Assembly (NCBI RefSeq): GCF_947623445.1
Contig: NC_135244.1
Coordinates: forward strand, 7,316,001 to 7,380,000
Source: Clavelina lepadiformis
Taxonomy: Eukaryota > Chordata > Ascidiacea > Aplousobranchia > Clavelinidae
DNA: 64,000 bases
Reading direction: 5' to 3'
Under the pieces are notes generated by a model. The model made no database searches. It was given only the letters and a program-made list of their open reading frames with translations, and was not told where the DNA came from. Shown here piece by piece: positions 1-11,338 of the stretch (the first letter of the stretch is position 1; each line of letters starts with the position of its first letter). A program made the translations under genes and the position numbers.

Positions 1-453
1 TATACTGGTTCAAATAAATATTTTTACGGATTTATATATATTGGGCATTGTCAAAGTTACCCCAAAACTGGAAGGATACTTTGAATATTTTTTTAATGTG
101 CTGTATCGTTTGTTTTTTGTTTATAACCTGTGTGATAAGAATTTATTACGCTTTAATAATAATACATATATAATTTGGGTATAACATAATCATATACAAT
201 TGATGTGGTTAAAAACACACTATCCTTACACCTTACCAAAGCTTAACAAATATAAAATATATCAATTACATTCAAGGTGTAATATAAAAGCTTTATATGT
301 ACAGTATCATGTATTTTTAACTAAACCTGTTTTCATGTCACTGATATTAGTACAACCTATGATGACGTTTTGTAAAGCTACAAAAGAGTTAGTCATAACA
401 TACACAAAAACAGAAATATATAAAGTATATACATTCAGTTACAAAAACTGGTC

Positions 454-553
454 GGGTCTAGTGCAGAAGTACACAACCAAATGATGTCACAATTAGAGTA
501 GCTGAGGTCTAGTATAGAATGCATCCAGTGGTTGTACACTTCTACATTAGGCC
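454..553. repeat. Short palindromic MITE, copy 1
   Basis: An element of about 100 bp with inverted ends. The left end reads GGGTCTAGTGCAGAAGTACA and the right end, on the other strand, GGGCCTAATGTAGAAGTGTA. A second copy with the same centre lies at 39471-39570. There is no coding capacity. It sits in the PDCD4 intron that leaves the window. No clear target duplication was found, so the family is not assigned. Confidence 0.55.
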
Positions 554-590
554 CAAATGATTATATCAACAGATGCAACTGCTTGCAAAC

Positions 591-1156
591 CTTTCTTTGG
601 AAGTCCACGTCCATACAATGACCTTGATTTGCGATCACCTAACTTTCCAGCACGTTTTACAGCACCATTCGTAATTGCATTTGTCCCATTAGTTGACGCA
701 AGAACACCTGAAAAACGTCATACATGAATGCTACAAAACTCATTTAAAAAAATTTTAAACATACAAAATAAACTGTAACCCAGACTGCAAAGTATGGCAG
801 AAGTACACACTAAAGGAGTTACTATTTTTTTTTCCTTTTCTATTACAAAAAGCGTACCACAAACGCCAGAAATTTGCCTGGGCCAGGAATCACGATGTAC
901 ACCTGTGCATTGTTATTTTGATTCTGTACCCCTAATAACTCCAGAACTGAGCGAAAACTGCCATACTCTACAGTATACTGTCCTATAGGCCTACACCGTC
1001 CTTAAATGAAGCTACAGTGGGCTAATCACCATTTTGATGATCTTTAGTTTTAGCTGAGTCACGGCGTGTTCGTTTCTTTTCTTTAACTTGTTGCCGATCA
1101 ATATTAAAATTTGTTGATTGCATAGTGTTGGTGCTAGCATCTGTGTCCATCTCCAT
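591..1156 (-). CDS. PDCD4: PDCD4, N-terminal coding exons (partial, runs off left edge)
   Basis: Two minus-strand exons join in phase: 1156-1030 (start ATG at 1156, 42 codons plus one base) and 707-591. The second exon ends at a GT donor at 590. The product starts MEMDTDASTN and contains GKLGDRKSRSLYGRGLPKKG. This matches the conserved basic segment of programmed cell death protein 4, which in vertebrates reads DRRSRSGKGRGLPKKGG and precedes the two MA3 domains. PDCD4 is known to bind eIF4A through its MA3 domains and to repress translation. Those domains would lie beyond coordinate 1 and are not visible. A second in-frame ATG at 1150 could also serve as the start. The intron is 322 bp. The non-coding first exon must lie to the right, probably before 3.6 kb, but I cannot place it. 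The protein would continue past 591; the codons after the donor run to a stop only if the intron is read through. Confidence 0.8.
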
Positions 1157-1189
1157 TCCCCACAAGGTCACGTAACTTATACAGGAATA

Positions 1190-3679
1190 ATATTATTTTC
1201 AAAACAGCTCTATCATCACAAACTATCCCAGCTTGATGCAGACCCCCGTTAAACCTTAAGGAGATCACTTCGTTTCAGACGTTCAAACTTGTTTTTATGT
1301 TGCAGTAGAATAATCTGCAAAACAAGACAAAAGTCAAACCATTACTACTGTAATATAGTAGCCTAATCGATTATATGGCAACTAATAAGTCACCAAGTTG
1401 ACGCATGATGATTAACAGTAAGTATGGGCCATTTTGAATGGGCTACTATTCACTGGTTTATTGCTGTAATGTGATGCAATGTTCAGTACTTCCAGGCTTT
1501 AGTCTGGTTTTTTGGAAGCCTATTCGGATTGCAAAACAATTCGGCAACCTAGGCCCTAGGTTACATCTTATGACAGTACAACGTAATGGCCATTAACTGC
1601 CACACTCTATCTAAAAACATACTGTCAAACAACATAGGCCTAATGATAGGCTACCTTCAATAGCAACCTACGAATCACTTTTCTATTCCGTAATTGAATG
1701 TAATCGCGCAAATCTGTCCAGAACTGTTTTGCTTAAACACAAACATGTTGCCAATCACACTTTATAAAAATTGGTAATACTTATTTCTAAACAAACAAAA
1801 CCGTATACAAAGCCAATAAAGGATGTAATTGGGTATCAGAAGAATAAATAGATAAACATTGTTGCCTAATATAGCACATTTTACAGACACCAAAAATACT
1901 TTTGGGCTAAAATTGTTAAAAAATGCAGAAATTTTAGTACAGAACATTTCAAGTTGACAACACTGCTCGGCAATGTCATTATACCCATAGTTCTCCACAA
2001 TAACAATGCGTGATGTCATCCTAAAGAATTGTGCTGAAAAAGCGTATTGTGCAAATTTTCATATAAAAATTTCAAAGACTATGTCCAATATGCAACGGAG
2101 GCAAATTAATTCTAGCTCCAAAGCTAATGCTAATGGTAATATTTGGGGGGGAAACTTGCAAAAGTAGTTCTTGTTGACCACACCGCTTTGCACGAGCTCA
2201 AGTAAACAAAACCTCGTGTCTAAATTGCGTTGTCCAATCAGATTGCAGGAAAAACTAAGGCGTAAACAACATGGTAGAGCGCATCCAGGAAAATGGTACG
2301 CATGAGGCCATGTTAGTACACTATGGCAAGCCAGACTGAACAAAACTGAAAACCGCAACGAGTTGGCCAAGCGGGACAACAAACACATAATCTGCGTTTT
2401 AAAAGAGTAGATTGGTAAGTTGGGATTGTTGTTGGTCAAAATGTTTGGAAACCTTTTAGCCTTTGTAAGCTGGCGGCTGCTCATACTTGCAGTTGCAGAC
2501 TGGGTTTAGATTTTAAAGTATAGGGTAGGCTGTAAATAGACACCTACATTCATATAATTCATTCGGCAGTAGTAACGCGTTTTTATCCCACTTGGCTAAC
2601 CGAAAACCTTACACGTAACGATTTTCACATTTGTTCAATTTGGCTTGCCATGTGTCCACAGATCCCACTGCAACGGCAGCAATGTTCCAATTTTTTGCAC
2701 GTGCGCCTTCAGTTTTCGGCTTATTTTAAAGTCGATTTTCAACTTCTAATTAAGAAAGATATTGTTTTTAATTGTTACTATTCAGCCGCCTCTAGCCTGT
2801 GGTTTTGCGGGGGAATTTTTCATCAAAAATTAGATAACAGCTTTCCATTATCGAAATAAATTCAAAATTACCTGAGCAATTTTATATAGCAGTAATCTCG
2901 TATCTTTATTTTTTGTTTTTCATGGTTTAAAACCTATTAAATTTACGCTGTTGGTCTTATTCCATGGTGAAACTGATGAATGATAACCTTATTCCAATAT
3001 TGTTGTTTTTGTTCTCATGTAGGCTAGTTCTAACGATAATCTGATTCCTTTCGTGAGACTGCTATTATAGTCACCTGTTTGGGGTCCTGTCTAAGCAATT
3101 TGAACCTTGAATATCTGAGAATCGTAGACTATTGAAGCGTCAATATACCGGTAATAATGGTGAGATTTTTATCTGTCATATGATAGTACCGTGTATAGCT
3201 GCAACTGCAAGTAACGATTCTAGTTGACCCAAAATTGATACAATTCTTTCTATGCATAAATCTCAACTTGGATAGAAAACAGACACGTTACCGACGGTAC
3301 TTTCAAAGTACCGACTGCCCACCTGTGGGCGTTACAAAATTAAAATCTTTGTTTTAGTCGTTTTTGACACTCAAAACACCTAACATTTTTGCGCTTCGAG
3401 CATTTTTAAGCAGGATGGACATACGTGATGATTTTATATCCACCATTCAAAAAACTTTTACATAGTTTTACACAGTCATCGCAGACCTATAGTTGATCCA
3501 CATATGAATGCCATTTACATATTTTGATCACCCGAATAGGACTTATCAATTATTTTCGCGAACTTTTAAGTATTTTTCAGATAGCATTTTTCCAAATTAA
3601 AGCATTAATATGACAAAAAAAATGCAGTGAACACGATAAAATACTGTGCCACTTTAACAGTTAAAATAATTATAACTAT
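1190..3679. other. Non-coding stretch upstream of PDCD4
   Basis: I see no exon with family similarity here. The ORFs (up to 141 codons at 2059-2484, minus) have no recognisable domain. The region should hold the PDCD4 first exon and promoter, but neither can be pinned down from sequence alone. Confidence 0.5.
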
Positions 3680-3696
3680 ATGCAAGATCGTGACGC

Positions 3697-3927
3697 GACA
3701 CCTTATCGAAAGACACTTTATCGAACGACACTTAATCGAACGACACTTTATCGAAAGACACTTAATCGAACGACACCTGATCGAAACGACACCTGATCGA
3801 AACGACAGTTGATCGAACGACACTTTATCGAACCGAAAGTTGATCAAACGACACTTTATCGAACCGACAGTTAATCAAAACGACAGTTGATCGAACGACA
3901 CTTTATCGAACCGACAGTTCAAGCAAG
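3697..3927. repeat. Tandem-unit arm of MULE copy 1
   Basis: About fifteen units of 15-16 bp follow one another. Each starts GACA and carries a core TTATCGAA, TTAATCGAA, TGATCGAA or CTGATCGAA. The order of variants is kept in the matching arm of the other copies, so the arm is inherited as a block. Shifts in unit number between copies suggest slippage or unequal exchange. In such elements the ends are expected to hold the transposase-binding sites, so these units are candidate binding sites. Confidence 0.85.
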
Positions 3928-4524
3928 ATTTTTGCGTGTTTCTCAAACATTGAAACAATGGGTCATTGTGATGTTCAGCTATCTGTCCATGTTTGTTTGA
4001 TAAAGTTGGATTTTGTAATTTTTGAGATATTGTGATATTTATATAATTTTGCTCTCTCTCCGCATTGAAACGTATTACTCATTTACGCACCAATAACTTG
4101 ACTAACTATTCTTTTTCGTTCTCTTTTCACAGCGGGGGCGCGGCGTAACAAGAAGAATTTATAGAAATGTGTCACTTTTAGAAATGCTTAATTTATACTA
4201 AATTCACTTTCTTCAGTTTTACAATTATGATGTATACAGGAAGCCAGATGATGTTTCTACTAACCTGTAATAATCTCATCAGTCTACGACGCATAGGTTT
4301 CTAGTAATTAACGATTGCAAATGTGTGTGCGGGGTTGGCCACACCTAGTTTTTTTTAGTAAACTCGCGAGCCTGGTTAGGATAGGGTTAAAAGATCCACA
4401 ATTTATTGAAACAACTGACGATATGCACTGTTAAAAGAACGACAATTTATTAAAAGAACTGACAACATGCACTGTTAAAAGCACGACAACTGACGAAGTG
4501 CACATTTCAATCGCATTCATTTAA

Positions 4525-4878
4525 TTACAAGTTGTGTGCAATTGCTCGAAGATAACTTTTTATGTCCATATTTGTTGAGTCATAATTTTCAACTATACTC
4601 TTCAGCCGTTGGTTGACCGCGTCGTAGCGCTTCTTCCGAGGTGGGCCATCGATTCCAGCACTCAATTGCTCAATTAACATTTCGTTGGAACCTTGTTCCC
4701 GCTTAATTTTTTTGACGAGTCTTCGAAGCGTCAAATGGGATAATGAGACACGCTTGCTGAAAGCATTGTGCCATCCTTCTATGCTATTATTCGTTCGTGG
4801 AAGGTCATCTTGAACCCGGTGGAAAACATTCCAACACCGGATAGGAAATAGAGGTTGACAACGATTCCTGCGACACAA
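4525..4878 (-). pseudogene. MULE transposase, C-terminal fragment (copy 1)
   Basis: The frame includes DDLPRTNNSIEGWHNAFSKR followed by a basic helical tail that ends RAIAHNL. The segment NNxxEGWHNxF is the conserved region that follows the DDE core in MULE transposases of the FLYWCH/MULE type. About 110 codons remain. The acidic catalytic residues lie further upstream in intact proteins and are absent here. Near-identical C-termini at 7162-7437 and 10377-10700 show recent common origin. Confidence 0.75.
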
Positions 4879-5026
4879 TCGTCCAATCCAAGTAGTTTCA
4901 TTTACTTACCTGATGCCTCATTAATACAATAATTCACACTCACTTCAGTACATTGACTCTGCAATCTCAATCGTACCAATCACAAGAAGAGCAAAATATC
5001 TGTATTCACACTTCAACAACACAGCA

Positions 5027-5215
5027 TTAAAGTGACACTTGATGCTGCTTGCTTTGTGAAAGTTTTTCAACATCTGGTGACAAGTCATATGAAGCAAGAA
5101 CCAGAACATTTTCTAAATAGGCGTCGGAAATGCGTGATCTTAGCTTGCTTTTCGTGAATTTCATTGTTGAAAATATTTGTTCACATGTGTACGTGCTACC
5201 AAGCATCGAAGCCAT
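5027..5215 (-). pseudogene. hAT transposase C-terminal fragment carried inside the MULE
   Basis: A 62-codon frame starts MASMLGSTYTCEQIFS, continues KSKLRSRISDAYLENVLVL and ends with its own stop after QHQVSL. The GSTYxCEQxFSxMxxxKxKxRSxLxD pattern is the C-terminal dimerisation (hATC) region of the hAT transposases related to GTF2IRD2 and ZBED proteins. It lies between the MULE arms and upstream of the MULE transposase remnant on the same strand. All three MULE copies carry its 5' part, so it belonged to their common parent. Confidence 0.7.
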
Positions 5216-6668
5216 TTATTTTGCGCTGTCGGTCAAGCTGGGATAAAGACTACTTTCAAGAAGCTACTTTGTGTAAAACTCAGGCAGCGACATGCCCCTT
5301 GCTATTAAATTTTGCCTTCAATTCCTTACTCTTTGTATCTATAATGACTAGTCTAGTCTACTGTACAGACAATCTCGTACTTAGTAATTCTCGTGCGTAT
5401 TCTTGTGATATCTTATTAATATGTGGGCGGGCCGGCCGCCATGCGAAATCGAACACTTTATGATACAAATATAAAATATAGATATAAAATATAAATCGTC
5501 AACTTTATGATATATACATCACAATTCATTAATGCACACCATTACAAAGACTGCACATCACAATGGCTCATTGTTTCAATGTTTGAGAAACACGCAAAAA
5601 TCTTGCTTGAACTGTCGGTTCGATAAAGTGTCGTTCGATCAACTGTCGTTTTGATTAACTGTCGGTTCGATAAAGTGTCGTTCGATCAGCTGTCGTTTCG
5701 ATAAAGTGTCGTTCGATCAACTGTCGGCTCGATTAACTGTCGTTCGATAAAGTGTCTTTCGATCAGCTGTCGTTTCGATCAGGTGTCGTTCGATAAAGTG
5801 TCTTTCGATAAAGTGTCTTTCGATAAGGTGTCGTAGTACCATGCAAGATATAATATGATTTGGAAACAGGCGTTACAACTTTAATAAACATAACAAAATT
5901 ACGTACTGCTGCAAGAGTTTCAAGTTTAAGCCTATATACTAAATAGGCTACTATATAACTTGACCTGTTTATTGTATTTTTTGTTCGTATATACGAACTT
6001 TATAACTAATAAGATGAAAACGTAGCATTGATATACACAGCATGGTACTACGACACCTTATCGAAAGACACTTTATCGAAAGACACTTTATCGAACGACA
6101 CCTGATCGAAACGACAGCTGATCGAAAGACACTTTATCGAACGACAGTTAATCGAGCCGACAGTTGATCGAACGACACTTTATCGAAACGACAGCTGATC
6201 GAACGACACTTTATCGAACCGACAGTTAATCAAAACGACAGTTGATCGAACGACACTTTATCGAACCGACAGTTCAAGCAAGATTTTTGCGTGTTTCTCA
6301 AACATTGAAACAATGAGCCATTGTGATGTGCGGTCTTTGTAATGGTGTGCATTAATGAATTGTGATGTATATATCATAAAGTTGACGATTTATATTTTAT
6401 ATCTATATTTTATATTTGTATCATAAAGTGTACGATTTCTCATGGCGGCCGGCCCGCCCACATATTAATAAGATATCACAAGAATACACACGAGAATTAC
6501 TAAGTACGAGATTGTCTGTACAGTAGACTAGACTAGTCATTATAGATACAAAGAGTAAGGAATTGAAGGCAAAATTTTATAGCAAGGGGCATGTCGCTGC
6601 CTGACTTTTACACAAAGTAGCTTCTTGAAAGTAGTCTTTATCCCAGCTTGACCGACAGCGCAAAATAA

Positions 6669-7175
6669 ATGGCTTCGATGCTTGGTAGCACGTACACATG
6701 TGAACAAATATTTTCAACAATGAAATTCACGAAAAGCAAGCTAAGATCACGCTCAGCTAATACACCGAGGGGAGAAGCCTTCGTTATCGAGGACGACGAT
6801 GAGAACGAATTCTATATGTTTGCATCTCAAAAGAATCTGGATATACTGAACAACTGCGCTAATTGGTTTTGTGACGGTACATTTGATGTTGCCCCACTTG
6901 GATACCAGCTGTACACGATACACGCGCTGGTCGATGAAAATCGCACGGTGCCACTCGTATACACCATTACCGAGAACAAATCTGAAGCTGTGTACAATCG
7001 CATCTTTTGTTTATTGGAACAACAGCGACCAGGAATAGCCCCAGAAACCGTAACAATAGACTTTGAAATGGCAGCATATAATGCTCTTTCTTCCAGCTTC
7101 CCTCGGGCAGAAATTCTCGGCTGCCTTTTCCATTTTGGCCAATGGCCAATTCCGCTTTCTTCCAAGAACGAATAA
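6669..7175 (+). pseudogene. Chimeric frame: hAT fragment fused to MULE transposase core
   Basis: One open frame of 168 codons. Residues 1-28 are the hAT-type segment (GSTYTCEQIFS, then KSKLRSR). From about residue 30 it is MULE transposase: FYMFASQKNLDILN, CDGTFDVAPLGYQLYTIHAL with the first catalytic Asp in DGTF, PLVYTITENKSEAVYNRIF, and TIDFEMAAYNAL with the second Asp. It continues GCLFHFGQ and then hits a stop in another frame. In intact MULEs roughly 100 more codons, including the third acidic residue, separate FHFGQ from the NNSIEGWH region. Here that block is deleted, so the product is unlikely to be active. The upstream codons keep an ATG, so expression of a short chimera is possible but unproven. 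Confidence 0.75.
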
Positions 7176-7437
7176 TAGCATTGAAGGATGGCACAATGCG
7201 TTCAGCAAGCGTGTCTCATTATCCCATCCGACGCTTCGAAGACTCGTCAAAAAAATTAAGCGGGAACAAGGTTCCAACGAAATGTTAACTGAGCAATTGA
7301 GTGCTGGAATCGATGGCCCACCTCGGAAGAAGCGCTACGACGCTGTCAACCAACGGCTGAAGAGCATAGTTGAAAATTATGACTCAACAAATATGGACAT
7401 AAAAAGTTATCTTCGAGCAATTGCACACAACTTGTAA
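7162..7437 (+). pseudogene. MULE transposase, C-terminal fragment (copy 2)
   Basis: Starting at PRTNNSIEGWHNAF this frame runs 91 codons to a TAA at 7435. It is in a different frame from the core at 6669-7175, because the deletion that joined them was not a multiple of three. The basic segment RRLVKKIKREQ and the ending RAIAHNL are shared with copies 1 and 3. Confidence 0.7.
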
Positions 7438-9620
7438 TTAAATGAATGCGATTGAAATGTGCACTTCGTCAGTTGTCGTGCTTTTAACAGTGCATGTTGT
7501 CAGTTCTTTTAATAAATTGTCGTTCTTTTAACAGTGCATATCGTCAGTTGTTTCAATAAATTGTGGATCTTTTAACCCTATCCTAACCAGGCTCGCGAGT
7601 TTACTAAAAAAACTAGGTGTGGCCAACCCCGCACACACATTTGCAATCGTTAATTACTAGAAACCTATGCGTCGTAGACGATGAGATTATTACAGGTTAG
7701 TAGAAACATCATCTGGCTTCCTGTATACATCATAATTGTAAAACTAAAGAAAGTGAATTTAGTGTAAATTAGGTATTTCTAAAAGTGACACATTTCTATA
7801 AATTCTTCTTGTTACGCCGCGCCCCCGCTGTGAAAAGAGAACGAAAAAGAATAGTTAGTCAAGTTATTGGTGCGTAAATGAGTAATACGTTTCAATGCGG
7901 AGAGAGAGCAAAATTATATAAATATCACAATATCTCAAAAATTACAAAATCCAACTTTATCAAACAAACATGGACAGATAGCTGAACATCACAATGACCC
8001 ATTGTTTCAATGTTTGAGAAACACGCAAAAATCTTGCTTGAACTGTCGGTTCGATAAAGTGTCGTTCGATCAACTGTCGTTTTGATTAACTGTCGGTTCG
8101 ATAAAGTGTCGTTTGATCAACTTTCGGTTCGATAAAGTGTCGTTCGATCAACTGTCGTTTCGATCAGGTGTCGTTTCGATCAGGTGTCGTTCGATTAAGT
8201 GTCGTTCGATTAAGTGTCGTTCGATTAAGTGTCGTTCGATAAAGTGTCTTTCGATAAGGTGTCGCGTCACGACACAGCATAAACCATATTTTATTATTAT
8301 ATCATATCGTACATCATAATATTATTCATAGGATATAGTCCACATTTCATCGTAATTACTGAAAAGGCGTGCAGTTCAGCTAAGTCTAACAGTAATGGAA
8401 AGTTTTAGCGCTTTGTCAAGATGAGTTTGTACTTTGGAGGGCTGTATATCAAGGAGGAATATCCTTGGTCAAGAGTGGGCAGCGGATGTGTTCCTGCTGT
8501 GACCGTAAACTTCTGCAACATCCCAGTGAAAATCAGGAACATTTCCATCCTGGAGATACTTTCGCCCAAGCAGCTGCGTCCACCTGTTGAAAACGGAATA
8601 ATCTTTTGGGAAAACACAAACTTGCCATTTTCGTCGATGTGCCGACTAGGATCAAATTTTTCAGGTTCCGGCCATGTGTTTGGGTCATGATGAGCAGAAA
8701 ATATGTTAGGTGTAACGTGAAAAGCAAAGGTTATGTTAACTTGAAGCGTTATGGCACTGTTCATCACAATAATCTACTTTCGTAGCTCACACTAACAAAT
8801 GTCTTGATAGTTGGCACTGATACACAAGTAAGTTCGTTGAACGCAAAAGGCTGTGTAGGCTTACATAGCGGGATACGTGTAAGAGAACAAGAAGTATGTA
8901 GTTTGCTTCAAACCTTTGTATTTTTGGGAATGTGGTATCCGTATATAACTGTGTCCTCCGTGGTCAAGTGATCAAGAGAGTTAGGTAGAGCTGGAGTATA
9001 TCGCATGACTTCTTGAAGAAACGCACACGTTATCGGCATCTTCGCCCTGTGTGCTATGCTCGGGGATTCGTTTTCACCTTTAATGTAACAAACAATTATA
9101 TCAACGAGTTCAATGTAAATACTATCTACAGTACACGCAATTAATGCTATTTTAACTATATGCTTTTACACACCTAACCTTTACAATAGCCTAACTAGGC
9201 TGCATGGCATAATAGCAATAGCATAAAATATTTCTGTCATTGTAGAAAACGGAAAATCTCACCAATGACTGTATCCACTTCTTGCACTATTCTTTTATGG
9301 TATTCGGGAAAATTTAAAATCGTGAGAAATATCCAGCTTAAAAACGTGCTAGTTGTCTCGGTTCCAGCCACGAATAAACATCTTACAGTAACGTCAAGCT
9401 GTTTGTTCTTTACCAACAACAACTCTTTATTACTAGATTAAATGCATGATTGGGAACGTACGTAAAATACATGTACTTACGAAGTTGGCTTACCGTGAAA
9501 GTAGGGTCGGTTTTTCCTATAGCGAATTGTTTTTCGTACAGATAAGCATCGATATAATCTCTTATGCAATTGAGGTCAAACGTTTGCTTATGCTCGTCGA
9601 TGATTGGTCGTATGGCGTCT

Positions 9621-11338
9621 CGTGACGCGACACCTTATCGAAAGACACTTTATCGAACGACACTTAATCGAACGACACTTTATCGAAAGACACTTAATCG
9701 AACGACACCTGATCGAAACGACAGCTGATCGAAACGACAGTTGATCGAACGACACTTTATCGAACCGACAGTTCAAGCAAGATTTTTGCGTGTTTCTCAA
9801 ACATTGAAACAATGGGTCATTGTGATGTTCAGCTATCTGTCCATGTTTGTTTGATAAAGTTGGATTTTGTAATTTTTGAGATATTGTGATATTTATATAA
9901 TTTTGCTCTCTCTCCGCATTGAAACGTATTACTCATTTACGCACCAATAACTTGACTAACTATTCTTTTTCGTTCTCTTTTCACAGCGGGGGCGCGGCGT
10001 AACAAGAAGAATTTATAGAAATGTGTCACTTTTAGAAATACCTAATTTACACTAAATTCACTTTCTTTAGTTTTACAATTATGATGTATACAGGAAGCCA
10101 GATGATGTTTCTACTAACCTGTAATAATGTCATCGTCTACGACGCATAGGTTTCTAGTAATTAACGATTGCAAATGTGTGTGCGGGGTTGGCCACACCTA
10201 GTTTTTTTAGTAAACTCGCGAGCCTGGTTAGGATAGAGTTAAAAGATCCACAATTTATTGAAACAACTGACGATATGCACTGTTAAAAGAACGACAATTT
10301 ATTAAAAGAACTGGCAACATGCACTGTTAAAAGCACGACAACTGACGAAGTGCACATTTCAATCGCATTCATTTAATTACAAGTTGTGTGCAATTGCTCG
10401 AAGATAACTTTTTATGTCCATATTTGTTGAGTCATAATTTTCAACTATGCTCTTCAGCCGTTGGTTGACAGCGTCGTAGCGCTTCTTCCGTGGTGGGCCA
10501 TCGATTCCAGCACTCAATTGTTCAATTAACATTTCGTTGGAACCTTCCTGCTTAATTTTTTTGACGAGTCTGCGAAGCGTCGGATGGGATATTGAGACAC
10601 GCTTGCTGAACGCATTGTGCCATCCTTCAATGCTATTATTCGTTCGTGGAAGGTCATCTTGAACCCGGTGGAAGACATTCACATGTGTACGTGCTACCAA
10701 GCATCGAAGCCATTTATTTTGCGCTGTCGGTCAAGCTGGGATAAAGACCACTTTCAAGAAGCTACTTTGTGTAAAAGTCAGACAGCGACATGCCCCTTGC
10801 TATTAAATTTTGCCTTCAATTCCTTACTCTTTGTATCTATAATGACTAGTCTAGTCTACTGTACAGACAATCTCGTACTTAGTAATTCTCGTGCGTATTC
10901 TTGTGATATCTTATTAATATGTGGGCGGGCCGGCCGCCATGCGCAATCGAACACTTTATGATACAAATATAAAATATAGATATAAAATATAAATCGTCAA
11001 CTTTATGATATATACATCACAATTCATTAATGCACACCATTACAAAGACCGCACATCACAATGGCTCATTGTTTCAATGTTTGAGAAACACGCAAAAATC
11101 TTGCTTGAACTGTCGGTTCGATAAAGTGTCGTTCGATCAACTGTCGTTTTGATTAACTGTCGGTTCGATAAAGTGTCGTTCGATCAGCTGTCGTTTCGAT
11201 AAAGTGTCGTTCGATCAACTGTCGGCTCGATTAACTGTCGTTCGATAAAGTGTCTTTCGATCAGCTGTCGTTTCGATCAGGTGTCGTTCGATAAAGTGTC
11301 GTTCGATAAAGTGTCTTTCGATAAGGTGTCGTAGTACC
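9621..11338 (-). mobile_element. MULE transposon, copy 3, inserted in the P450 exon border
   Basis: This 1,718-bp element is flanked by a perfect 9-bp duplication, ATGGCGTCT, at 9612-9620 and 11339-11347. It has the same orientation as copy 1. Arms span 9629-9780, shorter than in the other copies, and 11101-11330. The target lies across the intron-exon border of a P450 exon. The duplicated bases, read on minus, are AG (the acceptor) plus the first seven exon bases. Confidence 0.9.
10377..10700 (-). pseudogene. MULE transposase C-terminal fragment with hAT stub (copy 3)
   Basis: The frame holds NVFHRVQDDLPRTNNSIEGW and the shared C-terminal tail. Directly upstream, in another frame, are the bases for MASMLGSTYTCE, the start of the hAT fragment. 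The deletion therefore joined the first 12 or so hAT codons to the MULE C-terminus and removed the whole core. A 4-base loss also changes KREQGSNE to KQEGSNE relative to copies 1 and 2, with net frame kept. Confidence 0.65.

Larger units (their letters stand above)
3689..5840 (-). mobile_element. MULE (Mutator-like) transposon, copy 1, non-autonomous
   Basis: This 2,152-bp element is bounded by a perfect 9-bp direct repeat, ATGCAAGAT, at 3680-3688 and 5841-5849. A 9-bp duplication is the known signature of Mutator-type transposition. The outermost 14 bases differ partly between ends (CGTGACGCGACACC left; GGTACTACGACACC right, read inwards). Inside them lie long inverted arms of 15-16-bp units such as GACACTTTATCGAAC (3697-3927 and 5602-5832). 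The interior, read on minus, carries a hAT transposase tail and then the C-terminal end of a MULE transposase. The catalytic core is missing, so the element cannot supply its own transposase. Confidence 0.9.
6044..8271 (+). mobile_element. MULE transposon, copy 2 (inverted relative to copy 1)
   Basis: This 2,228-bp element is flanked by a perfect 9-bp duplication, ACACAGCAT, at 6035-6043 and 8272-8280. The GGTACTACG end is on the left and the CGTGACGCG end on the right, so it lies opposite to copies 1 and 3. Tandem-unit arms span 6052-6282 and 8033-8263. Only 185 bp of other DNA separate it from the duplication of copy 1, so the two form a large inverted pair. It keeps more transposase than the other copies. 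Confidence 0.9.

Noticed and set aside
3605..3847. ORFs in both strands rich in RCRSIKCLSI or ERHFIERHL repeats
   Set aside because: They are translations of the tandem units in the MULE arms, appear in all copies and both strands, and follow unit length rather than protein logic.
8421..8690. Plus-strand 89-codon ORF
   Set aside because: It is the antisense of the P450 haem-loop exon, which explains its open frame.
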